From assembly GCA_963826515.1 (NCBI GenBank), contig CAWGXI010000011.1, forward strand, positions 1 to 64,000: a DNA stretch of 64,000 nucleotides, given 5' to 3'. Both the position numbers and the translations under genes were made by a program. The notes under the pieces were generated by a model, which saw only the letters and a program-made list of their open reading frames with translations, ran no database searches and had not been told where the DNA came from. The first letter of the stretch is position 1; each line of letters starts with the position of its first letter. Source of the stretch: DATFVJ01 sp963826515 (GTDB lineage: Bacteria > Actinomycetota > Actinomycetes > Streptosporangiales > Streptosporangiaceae). Shown here one piece after another: positions 1 through 7,994 of the stretch.

Positions 1-1063
1 TAGATCGTTGACCGGTAATTCAGGGGCCGGTGGGGAAGAAGCGCGGCGACGCGCCGCGAGCGATCCGTGACTGGTAAGTGAAGAGTGTCCAGAATCGGCG
101 TGCTCACACACGTCCGGACCCTGGAGCCCACCCGTGATCGCCGACCTGGACACTCTTCTGACCGCACTTTACGTGGAACTGACCGACCGGATCATCCCCT
201 GCTCCGGCCTCGGCAGGTCCGGCCCCGGCCGCCCACCGGCGGTAACCGACGCCGAGCTGGTATGCCTGGCCGTGGCGCAAGTGCTGCTGCGCTATGACGA
301 CGAGCGGCACTGGCTGCGCGCCGCGGCCAAGCAGGTGGGACACCTGTTCCCCAGGCTGCTGGGCCAGTCGGAGTACAACGACCGGGTCAAGGCACTCGCA
401 CCGCTGATGGAGGCGGCACTGCGCTGGCTGGCCGATCACACGCCGGGGTCGGCGGAGATGCTGCGGCTGATGGACGCCATGCGGCCAGTCCGCGGTCACC
501 GCCAAGCGCTCCGACCTGTATGGCTGGGCGGGTTACGGTTACTGCCCCAGCCACTCGCGCTGGTACTGGGGGGCCAAGCTGCTGCTCATCTGCACCTGCG
601 ACGGCACCATCACCGGCTTCGGCCTGGCCAATCCCAAGCTCTTCGGCGAGCGCGAGGAAGCCCGGCAGATGCTTCGGGACCAGCCCGCCAACCGCCCGCG
701 GCCGGGCACCGCCGTGGTGACGGACAAGGGCCTATCCGGCGAGGAGACCGAGGCCTTCTTCGACGGCCCCGACCTGGGCCTGACCCTGGTCCGTCCGGCT
801 CGCAAGGACGAGAAGGCCCCCCGGTACTTCCCGAACTGGCTGCGGCAGCGGGTCGAAGCGATCATCTGGACCCTGAAAAACCAGCTCGGCCTCGAACGCC
901 ACGGCGGCCGCGTCCCCGCCGGGCTATGGGCCAGAATCGTGCAGCGGCTGCTGGCCCTCAACGCCTGTATCTGGCACAACTGGATGATCGGCGCACCTGT
1001 CAAGCGCTCCTTGATCGCCTACGACCACTGATGAGCTGCGCATATTTCCCGGTCAACGATCTA
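1..1063 (+). mobile_element. IS982-type insertion sequence, inactivated
   Basis: The first 15 bases (tagatcgttgaccgg) have a perfect inverted copy at 1049-1063, and a transposase reading frame fills the space between them, so the element's left end is at or very near base 1. The right end abuts a fragment of tRNA-Ser sequence. The left flank lies outside the window, so a target-site duplication cannot be checked. The element is inactive because its transposase is broken. Confidence 0.85.
134..1031 (+). pseudogene. IS982 family transposase, frameshifted
   Basis: Two frames together give one transposase. The N-terminal part (MIADLDTLLTALYVELTD...) runs from 134 to about 478. The rest (SAVTAKRSDLYGWAGYGYCP... 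to ...MIGAPVKRSLIAYDH) runs in another frame to the stop at 1029-1031. IS982 proteins carry a D-A-T-P-V-P-C-type motif containing the first catalytic aspartate. Here the reading goes directly from DA to CGQ, as expected from loss of about ten bases at 478-480, so the T-P-V-P residues and the frame are both lost. The C-terminal half includes AVVTDKGLSGEETEAFF and the helical LKNQLGLERHGGR stretch. It is very likely non-functional. Family assignment is by sequence pattern only. Confidence 0.85.
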
Positions 1064-1078
1064 GCGGTTTTCAAGACC
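1061..1078. other. Left att-like core (tRNA-Ser duplicate)
   Basis: The sequence ctagcggttttcaagacc equals bases 4522-4539 inside tRNA-Ser. In an intact attachment site the match should extend to the left through the tRNA 3' end. That side has been replaced by the IS982-type element, whose terminal repeat ends at 1063. Confidence 0.6.
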
Positions 1079-1421
1079 CGTAAGACAACGCTCCCTGCCT
1101 GCACAAACGGGGCGTGATCGGCTGACCTGGCCGCGTATTTGCCATGATCAAGCCCTCAGAGGGTCTGTCATGGGGTCCGCGAGCATTCCCGACCGAGAAA
1201 GTTCTCATTCAATCGGGGCATGCAGCGGGCACGCCGGTCGTCGCTAGGTTATGAGACATACGACGCGCGTCTTCCACGTCTCCGGCGTATCGACGCGTCC
1301 CGCTGACCATGGAACCGGGCCTGGCGCACGTCCCCGCTCTGCCGGTGCGTCTTTCCCGTCTCGTCCCGGAAATCAAGTCGGTACGCGGTCGGTTTCCCGC
1401 GACCTGTCATCGACCTGCGGG
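1079..1421. other. Non-coding stretch inside the element
   Basis: No convincing gene is visible. The region holds the left arm-like repeat (1122-1144). Open frames here lack ribosome-binding sites and recognisable protein patterns. Confidence 0.5.
1122..1144. repeat. Left integrase arm-type repeat (putative)
   Basis: Twenty-two of 23 bases match 4340-4362 in the same orientation, including tggccgcgtatttgcca. This copy lies 44 bases inside the left att core, and the other lies about 160 bases inside the right core. That placement is expected of integrase arm-binding sites flanking the core in attP. The function is inferred; the repeat itself is seen directly. Confidence 0.5.
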
Positions 1422-2710
1422 TCACTGTCCACCGAAGTCCGCCGGAGTGTGGCTAGAGCTCCGGGCATCGTCTGTCCGTTGGTCACTCAACGTCAATCGC
1501 TGACCGGTGCACGACCCTGCGCGCGGAGAGGCCTGCGGGTGATCATCCTGGCGCCGTGGGCGCAGCGTCCGCACCCGTTGTCTGCCACGCTGCACCAGCA
1601 CCCGCGTCATGCTCTTGGCGTCCACTTCGCGCAGAACCTCTTCGGCCGTCTGACCGCCCACCCCGCCACTGATGAAGGCCCCGAGGATTGCCTGGACGGC
1701 CGCTTCGGCTGGGATCAGGGGCGCCGCAGACCCAGCATCCGCTCCTGCCTCTGGGAGGCCGACCGGGACCCTGCCGAGCGCCGAGATGTCGCCAACGACT
1801 CTCACGCCGAGCGCTGAGATGTTCTGGTCCATTTCCGCGCCGATCTCGGCCGCCCGTTTGAGCGCCCACGCCGGAGTGACGATCCTCGGCTCATCCGGTG
1901 ATGGCTGATGGGCGGTCTTCATCCGCTCGACCGCGCCGTAGCGCATGAACCTGGCGTAGTTGCGGTTCGGCCATTGCTGGCGCTTGAACTCCTCGTTGAG
2001 CAGCCTCACGACCTCGGCTTCGGCGAGGGTGAGGGACCGGTTCGCTGCCGTCCGGTCAGGGGTCAGGAAACCGCCCGGCAGCCCAAGCAGGGACTCGAAC
2101 GTACGCAGGAGTATCAGCCGGTCGGACTCATCCACCACGATAACTGTCAGATTCTGCGCACCGGCGGCAGCCGCCCAGCGGGCGATGAGCCTGTCATGTC
2201 TGTGACGCCGCCAGAAGCCGGGAGTGGGCGTGCGCGGCGGCTCGCTGAGTATCCCCTCAAGCCACTCCAGGTATGGAAAACAGTAGCCATTCTGCAGGTA
2301 CTGCTGCCATTGCGATGGCATGATCCTGGCGAGGGAGCGCAGCGTCACCACGACATGCACCCGCGGGCCGCCCAAATCTTCGATGACACGGCGGGCCGTG
2401 GCATCGTCCGCGCCCGCGAAGAACTCGCTGCTCACCACGACACGCTGGCTGCCCGCCGCGCAGACATCGCAGACCAGCTGGTCCCAGTAGGCCATGTCGT
2501 GGGGCGGCCCGCCCAGCAACGCCGACTGGCCCGTGACCGCGAGGACGGGCGACAGCGGCTGCCTGCCATCACCGGGGTAGACAACACCTTGGGCGGTCAG
2601 CCGTTCGCGGGCCAGGTGAAAAGCACCCCGACGGCGGTCGAGCCGGTCTTGTGCGGGCCGATGTGCAGCAGGCGGGTGCCAGCCTCCAGCAGTAGGTCGT
2701 CCGGAACCAT
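1422..2710 (-). pseudogene. Sulfotransferase-like protein, frameshifted
   Basis: The start ATG (2708-2710) is preceded by a strong GGGAGGGAGG site. The N-terminus (LLHIGPHKTGSTAV) carries a PKTGST-like loop as in the PAPS-binding 5'-phosphosulfate loop of sulfotransferases. About 27 codons in, the frame breaks near 2630: the continuation (FHLARERLTAQGVVYPG) is in another frame, consistent with loss of two bases. The remainder contains VVVSSEFFAG and VVVTLRSLARIMPSQWQQYLQNG, the usual mid-region of actinobacterial sulfotransferase-like proteins. The last 40 or so residues look non-native, so the 3' end may also be altered. It probably once modified a cell-surface or secondary-metabolite substrate. 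It sits inside the tRNA-Ser element. Confidence 0.65.
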
Positions 2711-2862
2711 CAGGCCTCCCTCCCCAGCGCCTAGTGCGGGCGGGCTCTGGACGGTGATTATAGGTAAACGGGGAGCAATAGGAGGGTAAATTGCGGTGGA
2801 AGCCGCCTCCACGCGCCCGGGCATGCCCCGGCGTACGCCGCAATGGTGAATCGGCGGCGGGA

Positions 2863-3413
2863 TCAGCCGACCCCGACTACTGCAATCGTGGCGTCGTCGC
2901 TGCTTTGAAGCGCGGCCAGCGCTGTCCGTCTGGGTCACTCGCCTCCAGGGCGCGCACACGCCCGATCACCGACGCGGTACCAGATCCGACCGCCAGCGTC
3001 AGCAGGCCACGCCAGTCGATTTGGGCAAACGGAATAACCAGCCGCGCCGCGCCATCGGTCGTTAGAGCAGCATATCTGAATCCCGCCTGCTTAGTGTGAC
3101 CAGAGATTGCATGCTCAGCAACGCTGGGGTCGGCCGCCGCTACCCAGTAGCCACCGCTTTGGTTTCGGTACCGGGCTCGCCGTTTCATCACTTCTGTGCC
3201 CGATATTTGCCCGTCCCTCCAGGTCGCTCACGGTGCCAGCTACTCGGTCGTCATTGATCACGCTTAGTCCCTCCGCCATCTCCAAAAGGATTGTGACGTC
3301 CGCCAAGACGAGGTAATCAACTGAGCCTTCACTGAGCCGTACAGCGCCCACAGCCGCCGAAGGCGCGCCTATCTCCTCTAAGTCGCAAGTGTCGGCATGC
3401 ACCGCGGCGACAT
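2863..3413 (-). pseudogene. PP2C-like phosphatase fragment
   Basis: Three frames must be joined. HADTCDLEEIGAPSAAVGAV...DYLVLADVTILLEM runs down from about 3413, MKRRARYRNQSGGYWVAAADP...RLVIPFAQIDW follows from 3191, and SSDDATIAVVG ends at 2863. The order (DYLVLAD, then GGYWVAAADP, LTTDGAARLV and DDATIAV) resembles a family of stand-alone PP2C-like proteins of actinomycetes. The N-terminal half, including the first metal-binding region, is missing. At least two frameshifts and the truncation make it inactive. Confidence 0.5.
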
Positions 3414-3540
3414 CCTTTATTGCCCCGCTACCTCCACCCCCCGGCGAAACGGAACCTCCGGAACCGCCCAGCTCACCGGCCGTGGCCTGGGGATCGGAAG
3501 GCGGGCAGATGCCCGAACCCCCGGAACCGTGGCCCCCGCC

Positions 3541-3659
3541 GCAGGTTCCTCAGGTTCCGTAGGTTCCGGAACCTGAGCCAGACGCCGGAACTTGGCGCAC
3601 CGCCGCTGACCTGCGCAAGTTCCGCAGGTTCCGCAAGTTCCGCAGGTTCCGCAGGTTCC
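3541..3659. repeat. 9-bp iteron-like repeats
   Basis: Two clusters of a 9-bp unit (gcaggttcc and variants gcaagttcc, tcaggttcc, gtaggttcc) occur: three units at 3541-3567 and five at 3615-3659, with an inverted copy (ggaacctga) right after the first cluster. They lie just upstream of the integrase remnant. Such arrays can be replication-initiator binding sites in integrative plasmids, or the coding tail of a lost replication protein. No intact Rep gene is present to decide. Confidence 0.55.
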
Positions 3660-3754
3660 GGACTTCCGACAAGCCGACCAACCCAGCGCCGATCCCCAGC
3701 GCACAGCCGCCAAGCAGTCCGCCGGGGATCTCAGCCAAAGGAGCAAAGCAGTCT

Positions 3755-4337
3755 CATGGCCGGGGCCCTTCGCCCAGGAGAAGCGATAGACGCGCGCTGC
3801 GAGAACTTGATCAGTCTTCCCGAAAGGGGATGGGGCGCGATGCGGCTCACTAACTCCGACCCACGAGCGGGACGCAAATTCGCCGACAACGGGATGTTCC
3901 GCGAACGACGTGAACTCAAGCACCGCGCGGCAACCGAAACGCGAGCCGTCCCTCTCCATCCCGAACTAGTTACGCTTCTCCGCGCCCACCTCGCCCAGTT
4001 CGGCACCGGGCCAGGCAACCGGCTGTTCACCGGGCCGCGAGGTGCTTCATAGCGGAGTGGGCGTACCTGGACGTATTCCACCGGGCACGCAAGGCAGCGC
4101 TGACCGATCAGGAAGGCCAGGCCACTCGTCGCTGGCAGGCCGTACGACTTGCGTCACGCGGCGGTCTCGACGTGGCTCAACGCTGGCGTCCCCGCTCCCC
4201 AGGTCGCCGAATGGGCCGGGCACAGCGTTGACGTGCTCCTGCGGGTCTATGTGAAGTGCATCGCCGGGCAGCAGGACGAGGCGAAGAGACGGATCGAGGA
4301 GGCCATGAAGCCGCCGCCGGACGATGTGGACCCGTAG
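3755..4337 (+). pseudogene. Tyrosine site-specific integrase, catalytic remnant
   Basis: The remnant covers only the catalytic domain. GALRPGEAIDARCENL supplies the first catalytic arginine, LKHRAATETRAVPLHPELV is the central region, YDLRHAAVSTWLNAGV is the HxxR box, and EWAGHSVDVLLRVYVKCI carries the late His and the nucleophilic Tyr. The frame changes near 4050 and again near 4135, and the N-terminal arm-binding half is missing. The sequence style matches integrases of actinomycete integrative elements. The stop at 4335-4337 is about 140 bases from the 3' end of tRNA-Ser, the usual place for such a gene. It is not functional as read. Confidence 0.85.
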
Positions 4338-4339
4338 CC

Positions 4340-4362
4340 CTGACTTGGCCGCGTATTTGCCA
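4340..4362. repeat. Right integrase arm-type repeat (putative)
   Basis: This is the partner of the repeat at 1122-1144, with one mismatch in 23. It begins two bases after the integrase stop and lies on the tRNA-proximal side of the element. Confidence 0.5.
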
Positions 4363-4478
4363 CAACCGGCCGCATACGACCGCAGCGCGTTGCACACAAC
4401 CGCACATGACGGAGTGAAGACCGAAGGGCCGGTGACCGGTGTTCGTGCAGGTCACCGGCCCTCTATCGCTGGCAGAAG

Positions 4479-4568
4479 CGGAGGGCGTGGGATTCGAACC
4501 CACGAGAGACCGTTGCCGGCCCTAGCGGTTTTCAAGACCGCCGCCATCGTCCACTAGGCGAGCCCTCC
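4479..4568 (-). tRNA. tRNA-Ser (anticodon UGA)
   Basis: On the minus strand the acceptor arms GGAGGGC and GCCCTCC pair perfectly, the anticodon loop reads cTTGAaa with anticodon TGA, there is a long variable arm as in class II tRNAs, and the T-loop reads GGTTCGAATCC. The discriminator base is G and CCA is not encoded. The gene is about 90 nt and intact. Its anticodon arm is the core of the integrative element's right att site. Confidence 0.95.
4522..4539. other. Right att-like core within tRNA-Ser
   Basis: The 18 bases match 1061-1078. They cover the anticodon stem-loop, a common recombination point for tyrosine integrases. The tRNA stays intact, as expected when the element carries a replacement 3' half. 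Confidence 0.6.
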
Positions 4569-4804
4569 TAGCTGCAACAACGCAGCGATCATGGCTGGTC
4601 AGGTGTCCCTGGTCCGTCGCTGGTCCGCAGCTCGACACCATGCCCTCCCCGAGCGGCCCGGCGTCAGCTCCCAGCCTCTCATATCCCGCCAACCTCCAGC
4701 GCACTCGCAATCCGTTCGCTGGCGGCCAACGCCTGGCCGTCCACACAGTTCGCGTAGCGCTTCAACGCAGCATTGCCACGCTGTGCGCGAGTCGCCGAGC
4801 GGCC

Positions 4805-5041
4805 TCAGGGCACCTTACTGACATCTTGTCGGTACTTCTTCGGGGGCGGGTAAACGTGGCGAGCGATCGTCGCGGATACCCATCCGATGGCGAACCCGAA
4901 GAAGACCAGGTAAATGTTTTTCCGCCTGCTAGCCGGATCGAACAACGAGGCCAGCACTAGAGTTATCGCCCACACGATCCCGACCCCGATGCTATAGGCC
5001 GTGTAGGTCCTCATCCGAGCGTTCATCTCATCCTCCGTCAC
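4805..5041 (-). CDS. Small two-helix membrane protein, hypothetical
   Basis: This 78-residue protein has two hydrophobic segments, at about residues 15-32 (YSIGVGIVWAITLVLASL) and 43-60 (IYLVFFGFAIGWVSATIA), joined by a charged loop (DPASRRKN). A basic PPPKKYRQDV tail follows. I do not recognise the family. It lies between tRNA-Ser and the MinD-like gene with no close partner. The amino-acid pattern is that of a real small membrane protein rather than an antisense shadow. Confidence 0.55.
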   Translation of the reverse strand: MTEDEMNARMRTYTAYSIGVGIVWAITLVLASLFDPASRRKNIYLVFFGFAIGWVSATIARHVYPPPKKYRQDVSKVP

Positions 5042-5247
5042 CAGGCCCGCGTCCGCTGTCCGTGTCGTCTGAGCATGGGATTTTGATTTGCAAACCCGAA
5101 AGGCCAGGCATACGCCGACAAGTCCGGAGCATCAACCCGGCACACGGGCACGAGCGGCCTGACGATCGGGGCAGCGGTGTACAGGCGCCCACGGACGTCC
5201 GTGGACAGTGTGAGCAGGTCGGCCGCAGGCTTGCCCACGATGATGAC

Positions 5248-5463
5248 TCATGAACTTGGCTTCGGGACGAAGAGGCCGAGCCTTTTGAGCTTGTCCAGGC
5301 AGACCGCCCAATTGGGCCCTATCTGGATCAAGGCGCGCCCACTCAGACGAAATTCGGTACCTACGAGGACGAGCCGGGCAGACCACGGGCAGGCCAGGAA
5401 CGTACTTATCGGCGCGACGGCCCCCGGGCGGAACGGCTGCTGGTAGTGGGGAATCAGGAACAA
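5248..5463 (-). CDS. Possible 71-residue hypothetical protein
   Basis: An open frame from a TTG start encodes a 71-residue protein (MFLIPHYQQPFRPG... to ...KRLGLFVPKPSS) with no recognised domain. The surrounding stretch 5042-5592 has no other convincing gene. Composition is protein-like, but no strong ribosome-binding site is seen. It could be a remnant. Confidence 0.25.
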   Translation of the reverse strand: MFLIPHYQQPFRPGAVAPISTFLACPWSARLVLVGTEFRLSGRALIQIGPNWAVCLDKLKRLGLFVPKPSS

Positions 5464-5556
5464 GCATTTCGTTAATCAAGCGGTCTAGCTCTCCAACGTG
5501 GTGTCGGAGGGCCACGCGGGCCCGGGTGCCCCGCGGGTGCCCCTGCCGTACGAAGC

Positions 5557-5572
5557 CCCGGCTAAAGCCGGG
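5557..5572 (-). terminator. Terminator-like hairpin after the MinD-like gene
   Basis: A six-base stem (cccggc/gccggg) with a taaa loop lies 20 bases beyond the minus-strand stop at 5593. There is no U-tract, as is common in actinobacteria. Confidence 0.45.
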
Positions 5573-5592
5573 CCAACCGCCGCCAGCGGCCG

Positions 5593-7854
5593 TTAGCCTG
5601 CGGACGCCCGCACCCGCCTCGGCCACGCGAAGCCGTCGCCGACCGTGGCGGCAAGCAGCAGATACGCGTCGGCCGTCTCCGGGGTGAGTTGCTCGAGGTC
5701 CACCTCGGCGCCTTCCTCGAGATGCGAGTCGTAGGGGATCTGTGCCACCGCCCGGCAGCGCCCCGCGAAGTGCTGTTCGAGCCGGTCGAGATCGATACTG
5801 CTCTTGCCACGCGGACGGATGATCGACAGGACGACTACGGCGTTACGCACCAGGTCACCGAAGTCGTGCGCGTCCAGCCAGTCGAGTGTTGCGCTCGCGC
5901 TGCGGGCACCGTCCACCGACGGTGAGCTGACCAGGACTATCTGGTCAGCGAGGCGCAGCACCCCGGACATCGCCGAATGCAGCAGGCCGGTCCCGCAGTC
6001 GGTGATGCAGATGGAGTAGTAATGCTCGAGCACATGTGCGACCTCGTAGTAGTCGTCCTCGCTGAACGCGACGGACACCGTTGGGTCGCGGTCGGAGGCG
6101 AGCAACTCGAGGCGGCTCGGGGCTTGCGAGGTGAAAGCCCGCACGTCGGCGTAGCGCTGGATCTGCCCGCGCTCGTTCAGCAGGTCACGCACGGTCGCCG
6201 CGGTTTCGAGGCGGACCTTGTCGGAGAGCGTGCCGCGATCCGGGTTGGCGTCGACGGCGATGACCCGGTCGCCGCGAAGTGACGCGAGCATCGCACCGAG
6301 CCCGACCGTCGTCGTGGTCTTGCCGACTCCGCCCTTCAGGCTCATCACGGCGACGCGGTGGTGCCCGCCAGCGACCGGAGTCCTGGCCCGGAGAATCAGC
6401 CCCCGCCTGTGCAGCTCGGCCTGTGAGTCGCCGGGCCGTATCAAGCCACCCGTGACACGGTAGACCGCGCGGCGCCAGCCTGGCGCGGGCGGCGGCTTCC
6501 TCGTCGGCAGCAGGGTCTCCGACGTCAGGCTGTCCGCCGTCTCCCGAGGCGGCTGATCGGTCCGCGGTGGCGGAAGCGGCGCGAGGGGGTCACCAGGAGC
6601 GCCCGGAGGTGGGTGCGCCTGGCCGGCCGCCGCGTTCCCGTAGCCAGCGGTGCTCCCGTAGTCGCCCGCGCTGGCATAGTCACCTGCCACGTCGTAGCCA
6701 GCGCCGTGATCCTGATCGGCAGGGACGCCTGGGTACGCGCCAGGGGGAGCCGGGTAGGCACCAGAAGCAGGCGGGTAGCCGCCAGGTCCGGGCTGGAACG
6801 GCTCGGGCTGCTGCGAGGGATCGGGATATGCGGGAACGCCGTACTGTGGCGCGGTGTACGGGCCCTGCTCGGCGTAATCCCAGCCGCCTTCCTGGCCAGG
6901 ATCGGCGTAGGACTGGCCGTACCCGTAGTCGGCCGGTCGGTACGGCGGTACCTGCGGGGCAGTTACGCCACGGTTTTCATAACCAGCCTGCGCGTCGTCA
7001 CCGCGCTGGCGGTCATAACCAGCCGGGCCGTTGTTACCAGCGGGACCGTTGTAACCAGCCGGGCCGTTGTAAGCATCGGGCGTCTCGTACTGCCGCGCCC
7101 CGGTGGGCGGCGGCCGGTACGCCGGGCCACCGTAGGACGGCTCGCTATAGGACGGGCCGCTGGCGTTAGACTGCTGCCCACCCGGCGCCGGGTCACCGGC
7201 GTAGGTCTGCTCGCCGCCCTGGACCGGGTCGCTGGCGTACTGCTGGCCGCCCTGTGGCGGGTCTCCGCCGTAGCGCAGGCCTCCGCCGTAGGGCAGGTCT
7301 CCGCCATAAGAGTGTTCACCCCCGTCGGACGGCTCGCCGCCGTAGCCGGGTGCTGGCGCGGGCGGGCCGCCCGGCTGACCCGCCGAGTGCCCCCCGACGT
7401 AGCCGCCGGGCGCGGGCGGTGCGGAGGGCACACCAGGCGGCACGTAACGGACCTGGCCGGGTTCCACCTGACTGGGCTCCACCTGGCCGGGTTCCACCTG
7501 GCCGGGTTCCACCTGGCCGGGTTCCACCTGGCCGGGCTCCACCTGGCCAGACGGCCCCTGACCGGGCGCCACCTGAGCCACCTGAGCCACCTGCTCGGAC
7601 GCGGCCTGGCCGGACAGGACCTGACCGTAAGCCGCCTGGCCGGGCGGCGGCACGGGCTCACGCGCCGATACTTCACCGCCGTTGTCCTCCGCGCTGCCCG
7701 GGCTCGGCTCGCCCTGGGCCGAACGCGCGACGGCTGACCCGGCGGCGGCCGACCCGGCGGCGCCCTGCGCGGCCGCCTCATCAGCAGCACCGGTGCCGTC
7801 AGCCGGCACCGGCTCGCCGGCGTGGGTCGGCGTATCGTGATCCTGCTTGGCCAA
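5593..7854 (-). CDS. MinD/ParA-like ATPase with disordered N-terminus
   Basis: The C-terminal 260 residues form a deviant-Walker ATPase. VAVMSLKGGVGKTTTTVGLG (about residue 505) is the P-loop, VIAVDANPDRGTLSDKV is the A'/switch region and CITDCGTGLLHSAMSGVL is Walker B. The first 450 residues are disordered and rich in G, P, Q and Y, with a PGQVE repeat at about residues 105-134. Such long-tailed MinD-like proteins occur in actinobacteria, where relatives serve polar growth or type VII secretion. The job here is not known. The open frame extends to 7992, but that would abut the divergent gene at 7995. A TTG at 7852-7854 with GGGGAAGG a few bases upstream is the better start. It stands alone. 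Confidence 0.8.
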   Translation of the reverse strand: MAKQDHDTPTHAGEPVPADGTGAADEAAAQGAAGSAAAGSAVARSAQGEPSPGSAEDNGGEVSAREPVPPPGQAAYGQVLSGQAASEQVAQVAQVAPGQGPSGQVEPGQVEPGQVEPGQVEPGQVEPSQVEPGQVRYVPPGVPSAPPAPGGYVGGHSAGQPGGPPAPAPGYGGEPSDGGEHSYGGDLPYGGGLRYGGDPPQGGQQYASDPVQGGEQTYAGDPAPGGQQSNASGPSYSEPSYGGPAYRPPPTGARQYETPDAYNGPAGYNGPAGNNGPAGYDRQRGDDAQAGYENRGVTAPQVPPYRPADYGYGQSYADPGQEGGWDYAEQGPYTAPQYGVPAYPDPSQQPEPFQPGPGGYPPASGAYPAPPGAYPGVPADQDHGAGYDVAGDYASAGDYGSTAGYGNAAAGQAHPPPGAPGDPLAPLPPPRTDQPPRETADSLTSETLLPTRKPPPAPGWRRAVYRVTGGLIRPGDSQAELHRRGLILRARTPVAGGHHRVAVMSLKGGVGKTTTTVGLGAMLASLRGDRVIAVDANPDRGTLSDKVRLETAATVRDLLNERGQIQRYADVRAFTSQAPSRLELLASDRDPTVSVAFSEDDYYEVAHVLEHYYSICITDCGTGLLHSAMSGVLRLADQIVLVSSPSVDGARSASATLDWLDAHDFGDLVRNAVVVLSIIRPRGKSSIDLDRLEQHFAGRCRAVAQIPYDSHLEEGAEVDLEQLTPETADAYLLLAATVGDGFAWPRRVRASAG
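7451..7540. repeat. 15-bp tandem repeat within the MinD-like gene
   Basis: Six consecutive copies of acctggccgggttcc (with tgactgggctcc-type variants) encode the repeated PGQVE pentapeptide on the minus strand. The unit length keeps the frame, so copy-number change would only lengthen the disordered tail. Confidence 0.9.
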
Positions 7855-7994
7855 AAGTCCTTCCCCCAGCTTCGCCTGTACGAGAATGTCAAGCCCGCAC
7901 GGCCGGGATACCTGCCATACGCCGAGCCTAGGCCACCAGAACGCCGCGCCATACCCACGAAGCGGAATCGCATACTTAGCCGCTTGGAGCACCC

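Larger units (their letters stand above)
1061..4539. mobile_element. Decayed integrative element in tRNA-Ser
   Basis: An 18-base stretch of the tRNA-Ser anticodon arm at 4522-4539 recurs in the same orientation at 1061-1078. Between them lie a degraded tyrosine integrase reading toward the tRNA, paired arm-like repeats just inside each end, iteron-like repeats and broken cargo. Integrative elements of actinomycetes typically insert into the 3' part of a tRNA gene with the integrase next to the tRNA, as here. All genes inside are truncated or frameshifted, so this is a fossil. The first three bases of the left copy are shared with the IS terminal repeat, so the unambiguous match outside the IS is 15 bases. 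Confidence 0.7.

Noticed and set aside
3420..3740. N-terminal extension of the integrase (arginine/proline-rich)
   Set aside because: It translates the 9-bp repeats and has no integrase-like sequence; the true N-domain is missing.
5038..5238. 66-codon minus-strand frame next to the small membrane protein
   Set aside because: Residue pattern is not protein-like and no start signal is evident.
6613..7737. 374-codon plus-strand frame opposite the MinD-like gene
   Set aside because: Repeats in it are the complement of the PGQVE coding array; no ribosome-binding site.
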